Positions 8,519 through 15,316 of a DNA stretch of 64,000 nt are shown one piece after another (the stretch's first letter is position 1; every line of letters starts with the position of its first letter). The notes beneath the pieces are model-generated. The model did not search any database. It had not been told where the DNA came from and saw nothing but the letters and a program-made list of their open reading frames with translations. The position numbers and the translations under genes are program-made. The stretch is from JBBQZU01 sp038207425. Lineage in GTDB: Bacteria; Bacteroidota; Bacteroidia; Flavobacteriales_D; Cryomorphaceae. The stretch covers positions 1-64,000 of the forward strand of contig JBBQZU010000008.1 in the NCBI GenBank assembly GCA_038207425.1. The letters run 5' to 3'.

Positions 8519-9061
8519 ATGAAAAAATTATTTATCATCGTTACACTATCATTCTCAACCCTTTTAGCCTCTGCACAGGAATATACCTCCCGACCTTCTG
8601 AAAGCAGTATGAAGATATCAGGCACTTCCACACTTCACGACTGGGAATCGAAGGTAGAAACCTTTACCGCTACGGCCCGAATGCAGGGTGAAACCATTCA
8701 AAGCGCAGCGTTTAAGGCCACGGTCAATTCCATAAAAAGCGGCTCATCGGCTATGGATTCAAATACCTACAAGGCCATGAATGAATCGCAGTTTCCCAAT
8801 ATAGAATTCACGTCAGGCCCGCTCCCTTATACAGGCCCATCTTTGCCTGTGAAAGGTTCGCTTACCATTGCTGGCGCTACCCGCAAGGTTGAATTTAAGG
8901 CGGTGTTAGCACAATGGTCAGAAGAAAGTATAACAATTAAGGCTTCGTATCAACTAAAAATGTCGGACTACGGTATAGAACCACCACGGGCTATGATGGG
9001 TGCTATCCGCACCGGCGACGATGTTACTATAAGCTTTGATATTACCCTTTACCGCAAATAA
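8519..9061 (+). CDS. YceI family periplasmic protein
   Basis: A 180-aa secreted lipocalin-like protein with a signal peptide (MKKLFIIVTLSFSTLLASAQ). YceI proteins are beta-barrels that bind long amphipathic molecules such as polyisoprenoids. Visible family features are GTSTLHDWES, the NTYKAMNESQFPNIEF segment, LTIAGATRKVEF and the C-terminal DDVTISFDITLYRK. It starts an operon with the porin gene 31 bases downstream, behind a palindromic operator candidate. A second, divergent YceI-like gene lies beyond the porin. Confidence 0.9.
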   Translation: MKKLFIIVTLSFSTLLASAQEYTSRPSESSMKISGTSTLHDWESKVETFTATARMQGETIQSAAFKATVNSIKSGSSAMDSNTYKAMNESQFPNIEFTSGPLPYTGPSLPVKGSLTIAGATRKVEFKAVLAQWSEESITIKASYQLKMSDYGIEPPRAMMGAIRTGDDVTISFDITLYRK

Positions 9062-9092
9062 ACCCAAACACAATTCACCTTAACCTAACACT

Positions 9093-10370
9093 ATGAACAT
9101 TTTCAAAGGACTGTCCCTAGCGACGTTATTTCTCTCCGGTATTCAGGCATTTGCCCAGCTTCAACCCGACTTGCAATTCTTCAGGAACAATGACAAGCGG
9201 GGTATTAATGTATTCGAAACCACAAAAACCGATACCATTCCCTACGAAGGGTTCAAGGTGAGGGTAGGTGCCGATTTTGCATTGCAGTTTCAAAGTCTCG
9301 ACCACTCCAATGATGCCAATACGCTGGTAGATTTGGGTTCGGACTTTAACCTGCCCACAGCAAACCTTAATATCGATGCACAACTCTTTGACGGCATGCG
9401 CGTGCACTTGCGTACCTATCTTTCATCACGCCACCACCAGGAAGCATGGGTGAAAGGAGGATACATTCAGATCGATAAGCTCGATTTTATCAAGAAAGGT
9501 TTTCTTGAAGGATTTATGGAAATGGCCACCATCCGAATTGGTATGGATGAATTTGGCTACGGCGATGCGGTGTACCGACGCACTGACAACGCCCGCGGCA
9601 TCTACAATCCCTTTGTAGGAAATTACCTTATGGATGCATTTTCGACAGAAGCTTTTGGAGAGGTAATCATTCAGAAGAATGGATTCATAGGTTTGGTGGG
9701 TCTTACAAATGGCAAACTCAACCAGAACGTAGTGGTTACTGCTGTGTCTGACAATATGCCTTCCATTTACGGAAAGATAGGATATGACAAGCAGCTCAGC
9801 GAAGACCTTCGCGTGCGGCTTACGGCGAGTATTTATACAAACGGGGGTGAAACTACCGGACAGTGGTTGTACAATGGCGACAGAGCCGGTGCACGCTATT
9901 ACAGCGTTATGAAAGATACCCTGGGGGGCGCATCAGATTTTGATCCCCGCATCAACCCGGGCTTCCGAAAGCTTACGGCCTTTCAAATAAACCCTTTTGT
10001 AAAGTTCAAAGGATTTGAGTTCTTCGGTATATTCGAAGTGGCTACCGGTTCTACCCCGGCTACACTTGCCGATAATTCCCTCGGCGAAGGTAAATATACC
10101 CAGTTGGGTCTTGAACTCATCTACCGTTTCGGCGCTACTGAAAACTTCTACTTGGGCGGCCGTTATAATACCGTAACCGGTGAGTCTAATTCTGTAAGCG
10201 ACAATACCGATGCCGACAGGCTCAATATTGGCGGAGGTTGGTTTTTGACCAAAAACGTTCTGGCTAAGTTGGAATATGTAAACCAAAACTACACCGGCAA
10301 CGGATGGAACCAGCGTTTTGGCGGTGGTAATTTTCAGGGTGTGATGCTAGAAGCGGTAATAGGTTTCTGA
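9093..10370 (+). CDS. Outer-membrane porin-like protein
   Basis: A 425-aa protein with a signal peptide ending GIQAFAQ and alternating hydrophobic/polar strands throughout, closing with a typical terminal aromatic (AVIGF). This is the pattern of a 16-18-strand outer-membrane porin. A stretch at residues 100-160 (SSRHHQEAWVKGGYIQ, then MATIRIGMDEFGYGD) fits the OprP/phosphoselective-porin style seen in Bacteroidota. The substrate cannot be told. It sits 31 bases after the YceI gene and before a strong bidirectional terminator, so the pair is a complete two-gene operon. Confidence 0.8.
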   Translation: MNIFKGLSLATLFLSGIQAFAQLQPDLQFFRNNDKRGINVFETTKTDTIPYEGFKVRVGADFALQFQSLDHSNDANTLVDLGSDFNLPTANLNIDAQLFDGMRVHLRTYLSSRHHQEAWVKGGYIQIDKLDFIKKGFLEGFMEMATIRIGMDEFGYGDAVYRRTDNARGIYNPFVGNYLMDAFSTEAFGEVIIQKNGFIGLVGLTNGKLNQNVVVTAVSDNMPSIYGKIGYDKQLSEDLRVRLTASIYTNGGETTGQWLYNGDRAGARYYSVMKDTLGGASDFDPRINPGFRKLTAFQINPFVKFKGFEFFGIFEVATGSTPATLADNSLGEGKYTQLGLELIYRFGATENFYLGGRYNTVTGESNSVSDNTDADRLNIGGGWFLTKNVLAKLEYVNQNYTGNGWNQRFGGGNFQGVMLEAVIGF

Positions 10371-10391
10371 TCGAATGTCTTTGTTAGAACT

Positions 10392-10424
10392 AAAACTGCT
10401 CCGGTATCGGAGCAGTTTTTTTTT
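10392..10424. terminator. Bidirectional terminator between porin and second YceI-like gene
   Basis: Perfect 12-bp stem AAAACTGCTCCG (10392-10403) / CGGAGCAGTTTT (10408-10419), 4-nt loop GTAT, with T-runs on both strands. It serves both convergent genes. Confidence 0.9.
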
Positions 10425-10437
10425 GGCTAAATAAGAA

Positions 10438-11034
10438 TCATCGAATCTGAATGGCAAATTCTATTTCGAGCAAATCTTCAGCGCGAACTGCTCCAAACAG
10501 TCTGGTAGGTGGATCAATCTTAAACCGGGTCATAAGCACCTCATGGCTGCCTGAAAATATCACTTTTCGCTGTATCCTGTGTATACTCGCTTTGCTGATG
10601 TGTTCTGTTCTTTTTTCACCGGCTATCATCAACGTTACAATTGCCGAAACCGCTCCGCCGCTGCCATTGCGGCTGTTGCCTTCGTAGTGTATTTCATCTA
10701 TGCGCATTTTTATTTGAGGGTATAAGTCTGATTTGAGCAACTTTCTGAAATCGCGGGTCATCAGGTCCAGGTCGCACCCAAAATCAGCAATCTTAAAGCC
10801 TATTTCGAGCCCATCAAAGGCACTTTGCGTATCTTCCATACTCACCAAGGAGACCAACGTATCATGGATGTTGAGCTTTCTGATGCTGCAATTGAAAGAA
10901 TTCACATTGGTTTTACCACATATAGAAAGCTCAGCGGCTTCCAATATTAAAACATGATGCTGCGCAGCTTGGCATTTCAGCAGCTCCTGCGAAACAAAGA
11001 TGGCCAAAATGGCAAGAACTATTTTGAAGTGCAT
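10438..11034 (-). CDS. YceI-like periplasmic protein
   Basis: A 198-aa secreted protein with an N-terminal signal (MHFKIVLAILAIFVSQELLKCQA). Although diverged, it keeps the YceI layout: an early GKTNVNSFNC strand, the LMTRDFRKLLKSDLYPQIKMRI segment equivalent to the family motif around NxYKAMxxxxFPxI, a central hydrophobic strand with IAGEKR, and a C-terminal strand LLEIEFAIQIR. It is convergent with the porin and shares its terminator. With the first YceI gene it brackets the porin, so a related function is likely. Confidence 0.75.
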   Translation of the reverse strand: MHFKIVLAILAIFVSQELLKCQAAQHHVLILEAAELSICGKTNVNSFNCSIRKLNIHDTLVSLVSMEDTQSAFDGLEIGFKIADFGCDLDLMTRDFRKLLKSDLYPQIKMRIDEIHYEGNSRNGSGGAVSAIVTLMIAGEKRTEHISKASIHRIQRKVIFSGSHEVLMTRFKIDPPTRLFGAVRAEDLLEIEFAIQIR

Positions 11035-11198
11035 CCGTTGGGTTTGTCAACGTTAAAGGTCGGCATTTTCAAATGCTTTAATTCATTTATTGAAAGTTTA
11101 TTCAACCCTTACCGAGATTCAGGGTTAGAAATATTTGCTCAATTTATTTTGTAAATAAAATGCGTTGAATCACCATATCTATCCTGGATTTCCATCCC

Positions 11199-11206
11199 TA
11201 AATTTG
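11199..11206 (+). promoter_or_regulatory. -7 element just before hydrolase start
   Basis: TAAATTTG matches TAnnTTTG exactly and ends 8 bases before the ATG at 11215. That implies a leader of only a few bases. I see no -33 TTTG at the usual distance. Confidence 0.5.
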
Positions 11207-11214
11207 CCAGAAAA

Positions 11215-11877
11215 ATGCAAGCGCCATTAAATATATACATGCTTCCAGGTTTGGGTGCCGATGGCCGCATATATCGTAATATTGTAACCATAGGCAACCA
11301 CAAGGTAGTGCCGCTTGAATGGATTCATCCCGGCAAGGCAACTACCCTGGCCGAGTATGCCGCTTTAATGTCTGAGCATTACCACCTTGAACCACCTTTT
11401 ATTCTCGGTGGTGTATCACTCGGCGGTATGGTGGCGCAAGAGTGGGCTAAGCTGCAAGCGCCGGAACACATCGTGCTTATCTCCACCATTTGCCGGCAGG
11501 CTGAGTGGCCCCTTATACTTAGCCTTTCGGCAAATGCAATAGTAAGCAACCACCTCACAAAGGCCCGACTCGAAAAGCTGGCATGGCTGGGCGATAAGCT
11601 TACGCGAAAAAGCGCTGATGGCAGGGAACTCTTTTACCGTATGGTACGCGAAGCCGATCCGGAAATTTTCGAGTGGGGCGCAAAAGCGGCTCTTACCTGG
11701 AAACCTTGCGGTACCCGAAGTATCCCCGCTACAAGGGTTCACGGTACGCTCGATGCGCTTTTTCCGATCAGGAAAATACAGGAAGTAATACCGATCAAAG
11801 GCGGTAATCACTTTATGATATTCGATAAAGCTGAAGAAATAAAACGCGCTCTTGAGTTGGCTTTGCCGCAGATATAA
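11215..11877 (+). CDS. Alpha/beta hydrolase
   Basis: A 220-aa cytoplasmic hydrolase. The nucleophile elbow is GGVSLGGMVAQEW (about residues 63-75, GxSxG with Ser as nucleophile). An acid residue is in HGTLDALFP and the catalytic His in GGNHFMIFDKAEEI near the C-terminus. The N-terminal PGLGADGRIY replaces the usual HG oxyanion motif. The substrate is unknown. The gene is monocistronic and divergent from the second YceI-like gene, and it marks the last normal-composition gene before the AT-rich island. Confidence 0.85.
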   Translation: MQAPLNIYMLPGLGADGRIYRNIVTIGNHKVVPLEWIHPGKATTLAEYAALMSEHYHLEPPFILGGVSLGGMVAQEWAKLQAPEHIVLISTICRQAEWPLILSLSANAIVSNHLTKARLEKLAWLGDKLTRKSADGRELFYRMVREADPEIFEWGAKAALTWKPCGTRSIPATRVHGTLDALFPIRKIQEVIPIKGGNHFMIFDKAEEIKRALELALPQI

Positions 11878-12054
11878 TAGCTTTTTTTAATTGTATGGCT
11901 CAACGAGCATGGGGGTAAAGTGCGCTTGTGCTGTCATTACCGTAAAGCAGATTGTGATTGCACAGATTGAATCAAGGACAAGGCAACAAAATAAACCGCA
12001 TGTTAACTTCTCCCACTTAAGGGGCTAATTTTCCGCTTAAGGCAATTTTAATTT

Positions 12055-12953
12055 TCAAATTATTTTGACTGCTTGAGAAAAAGGACTTAAAAAAATAAAA
12101 ATTCCTATCATTAAAACCTGATAGTAGAAGTCGGGTCCCACTGATAGCAAAATACTTGTATGAAGCAAGATCAAAGATATCCCGGTTATGCGATGAAACC
12201 TTGGTATGAATGCTGCAATAATTGCTTATACTTCCACTAAATACCCAGTTATTAGTAATAACGAAAAAAAATAATTAGGTTAGTCATTATAAATTCACCA
12301 AAAACCGTGCTGCGTGAAATATAAAATTCAGTTTTTGCTACAGTTTGGCCAAGTGAAAATGCCGAAAGTGCGGAAGTTTCACCGCGAGATATTTGATCAA
12401 GTATTCCAAATATTTTAAATATTTCTGAAATAAAATATGTCAAAAGAATAAAAATCTGTATCAGAAAGAAAACTCTCGATTATGATATTTTATTCTTTTC
12501 AGTATTTATGTCAGATGGCAAGAATATTAAAAAGAAATTGGTAAGTGTCATTAGGTGCAAATAGTGGTCGATTTTTCCGAAAGAACTAATAAAGGATAAA
12601 TAGAGGAAAATCGTCAAAAAACTCAGACCACGAAGTAAGCGTGATTTGTTCCAAAATATCATAGATAGAATAGAAGAAATTAAAAACCCAAGCAGAATGA
12701 TTTTGACCGATATCTTATAGTCGAGAAAAAGAATCCATTTAACTGGCCATAGAGGCATGAACATACTTTCTGACTCAATTATTTCACTCCAGATTGGCAT
12801 TTATGCGTTAAAACTTAATGCCTGAAAAGCCACAGTAAATTGAATGAAATAGAAAAAATTTAGCAATAATTTAATATTGCGTTGGATTTCAGAATTAGCA
12901 AACATATTTTCAAATATGCTAAGTCTGCGATTAAAGTATTGAAGGAGTATCAT
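12055..12953 (-). pseudogene. Decayed polytopic membrane protein gene (three TAA stops and a frameshift)
   Basis: Reading the minus strand from the ATG at 12953 gives one coherent hydrophobic protein of about 299 aa, interrupted by in-frame TAA at 12801-12803, TAA at 12480-12482 and TAA at 12226-12228, and by a one-base loss in a run of eight T (12264-12271). The coding pieces join naturally: MILLQYFNRRLSIFEN, then FMPLWPVKWILFLDY, then FISSFGKIDHYLHL, then FILLTYFISEIFKIFG, then FGEFIMTNLIIFFSLL, then IIAAFIPRFHRITG, and the real end is a TGA at 12055-12057. Adding back one base makes the length exactly 300 codons. It has about seven to eight membrane segments. I do not recognise the family. 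Its start overlaps the end of the upstream broken gene by 23 bases, as in an operon. Confidence 0.8.
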
Positions 12954-13380
12954 AAGAAATGTATTCTTGTAAAATCTAATTCAATAGATAATCTATAGAA
13001 AGTTCTCCAAATTTAATATACCTGATATAGTCACTTTTTAGGGTGACAATTTTCCCTTAATACCCGTCTAAATCAAATAAAGTATGGGTGCCATTCAAAG
13101 TAATGTTATAGGAATTTACTTTTGAAGCGATAATTGCAGAATAGTATTTCAGTTGTAAATTGTTTAATTCTCTATTTTTAAGTAGTAGAAATTTTGGATT
13201 GGAATTGCTTCCATTAAGTAGTACGTCATAGTGATTGAAATTTTGTGGGATTTTTGAATATAACTAGAATGAAAAGAATGGGTATATTTCTGTTTTTGAA
13301 CCTTTTATTATTGGAATAAAACTGACCAAGAAATAAATTGATCTCACTAACATTCCAATGTAAAGTGATCTGTTTTCCAT
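12931..13380 (-). pseudogene. Decayed gene upstream of the membrane protein (TAG, TAA, TAG in frame)
   Basis: From the ATG at 13380 a single frame runs 150 codons to a TAA at 12931-12933, with internal TAG at 13264-13266, TAA at 13057-13059 and TAG at 12976-12978. The translated text is clearly protein-like on both sides of each stop: an N-terminal membrane anchor (MLVRSIYFLVSFIPI), then KGSKTEIYPFFSF, KIPQNFNHYDVLLNG, LKYYSAIIASKVNSYN and KFGELSIDYLLN. A one-pass membrane protein with an extracytoplasmic domain is likely. No family recognised. It overlaps the next pseudogene by 23 bases, so the two formed a translationally coupled pair. Confidence 0.72.
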
Positions 13381-13396
13381 CGTTGTTATTTTATAT

Positions 13397-13445
13397 TCCG
13401 TCAAGGATATTCGTTAATTTCAATTTTCTGAATGTCCTTGACGGA
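13397..13445. repeat. 15-bp inverted repeat inside the decayed island
   Basis: TCCGTCAAGGATATT (13397-13411) pairs with AATGTCCTTGACGGA (13431-13445) with one G-T wobble, across a 19-nt loop. It lies between the T9SS pseudogene end and the start of the next broken gene. No long T-run follows on either strand. Confidence 0.65.
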
Positions 13446-13549
13446 TATTAAATGTATTCCAGAAAATTCCGGATCAATAATCTTTAGTATATCCGCGAAT
13501 TTACAATATTTTGGAAATATCCAAATTATTTAGATAATTCTGGTACTTA

Positions 13550-15063
13550 TTAAAGCTTAACAAAACTGGACGAGGCCATTTCTTTTTTATCTTGAGAATA
13601 AATCGTGACATTGTAGTGGCCTGATTGCAAAGAGCTTATTTCTAAACTAATTCTATTTTCTTCAAGATTAGAAGTTGCTATTGCTGATTCCTTCAGAATT
13701 TTCCCATTCAGATCACTTATTATCACAAGGGTCTGAGTGGTTCTTTCGCTTGAATTGTTGAAAATTATCCAAATAGCATCAGTTGCTGGATTAGGATAGA
13801 TTGAAATATGATCAAGTGATCTGATCGGAGTCTGAAAATAATCATCTTGAAAACCATCTTCTCTTAGGCTTGTTGAAGAATTTTTAGGTAAGAGCAAATT
13901 GTTGGTCAAATTAACCACACTTGCAGGCCTTGGGTTCGCTCCACTTGGATTACTCGCAAAGCTTATATAGTCACATGCCCGGCAATTAACATCGAAAGAA
14001 GTCGTTCTGATGCAATATCAGCTTCGCGCTTACAACTTGACAGAGGAAATAATAGTTTAAGATTTAAGCTAACATTATTCAACACTACTGGTTAGGGAAA
14101 TATGTAAATTAACTCATTTGAAGCAGAATTTAAAATGGAAGACCTTCCAAAAGTTGGTGAAATGCCATTGATTTTACCCGATGTAACAATTTTCCCATAT
14201 CCATTAATGAGAGTTGGATTAATATTGAGGCAATCTGCATCGGTCAGAATTTCATAATTTGAGACAGTAGCAACTAATTTACTAATAGCTTGTTCGCTAC
14301 TATTTAGATTCAGAGATACATTTTTAAATCCAGTATTTAAATATCCAAGTGTAGGATTAATTATATCTGCCGTTTGGTTATTGCAATTGCATGATGGCTG
14401 ACAGTCGAAAGGTACAAAGTCGATCAATAATCCAGCATTTGCATTATTTGGTCTGTTGTAAATGAAATTTATTTCAGTCTGCGCAGTCGTCCAATTTAAA
14501 ATTCCACCACAATTTTCTTCATTTGAAGGAGGGTAGATGCCATTGTTCAGGAAACCATATACAGTACTACCGGGAACTTGAGTGATCGAAGTGGGTAGGT
14601 TTTGATTTCCATTTGCGTCCGTAAAATTACTGAGAAACTCTGACCATATTGTTGGCCAAGGATTTACATCATCTAAATCACTCACTGAAAGACTCATATT
14701 ATTAACTGGGCTCGAAAAAGCTATTCGAAAACCAATCCGAGTATTGGTGAAGGAATTATTTGTTGGTACATACATAAATGTTCCATTAATTGATAATGAA
14801 TGATTGAGAGGCGCATTAAACGTACCATCAGGATTCACGCTAAAAGTACTGACAGTTATTGTTACAGTATTTAATGGCTGGTTACATGGTGTCACTAAGG
14901 TAGAACTTACTGCGCCAGGCGGCGCAATCCAACTGAAGTTGGTAGTTGCCCATGAATAGAACAAATAGTCAAAAAAAAAATTAAGAAAGGTTTGACAGAT
15001 TTTACAACTTAAAGTGTATAGTGTAAAGTCTAAGGCGTAAGGCGTGAGGCGTAAGTTTTTCAT
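13550..15063 (-). pseudogene. Decayed T9SS-secreted protein gene (one TAA and one frameshift)
   Basis: The first 323 codons (15063 to 14095) encode a secreted protein: NFSWIAPPGAVSS, a cysteine-bearing FDCQPSCNCNNQ region and many Asn/Thr-rich beta-strands. An in-frame TAA at 14092-14094 interrupts it, but the frame continues sensibly (PVVLNNVSLNLKLLFPL, CKREADI). Near 14015 it shifts by one base into the frame CIRTTSFDVNCRACDYISF, which continues into a T9SS type A sorting domain (ISIYPNPATDAIWIIF ... FVKL) ending at 13550. With one base added back the gene is exactly 505 codons. The N-terminus contains a heptamer array. Codon use is AT-rich, unlike the flanking genes. Confidence 0.8.
15011..15059. 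repeat. Heptanucleotide tandem array at the 5' end of the T9SS pseudogene
   Basis: Seven consecutive 7-mers read AAAGTGT, ATAGTGT, AAAGTCT, AAGGCGT, AAGGCGT, GAGGCGT, AAGTTTT on the plus strand. They cover codons 2-18 of the minus-strand gene. Because 7 is not a multiple of 3, gain or loss of a unit would shift the frame. Confidence 0.65.
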
Positions 15064-15211
15064 GATTGTTGAATTTAGGTTTTAAATCTATCCAAAACTA
15101 CATTTTTATAGGTATAATATACTGAGCGTCAATAAATTTGTCAACATTTAATTATATTAACATATTTATTTCTTCGGCATGTTAATTTTTAAGGTCAATG
15201 GTTTTTTTAAT

Positions 15212-15230
15212 TCATGATCCATCATCATGA
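15212..15230. promoter_or_regulatory. Inverted repeat upstream of TonB receptor, possible operator
   Basis: TCATGAT (15212-15218) and ATCATGA (15224-15230) are perfect inverted copies separated by five bases, about 90 bases before the receptor start. The remaining bases between 15064 and 15316 show nothing I can name. Confidence 0.35.
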
Positions 15231-15316
15231 TAGATTACCGCCCATAACAATAATAGAGATTTATAGCATGAAAAGATTGTGATTTGCCCTGCATAATTTG
15301 AAGAATATTATTTAGA

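Noticed and set aside
11878..12054. A tRNA or attachment site at the island edge
   Set aside because: I could not find a cloverleaf or a direct repeat matching the other edge near 15.1-15.3 kb.
12226..14094. TAA/TAG read as glutamine in the island (ciliate-like or recoded-phage code)
   Set aside because: Two one-base frameshifts in the same genes point to decay, and TAA serves as the normal stop in flanking genes. I keep the residue check as a test only.
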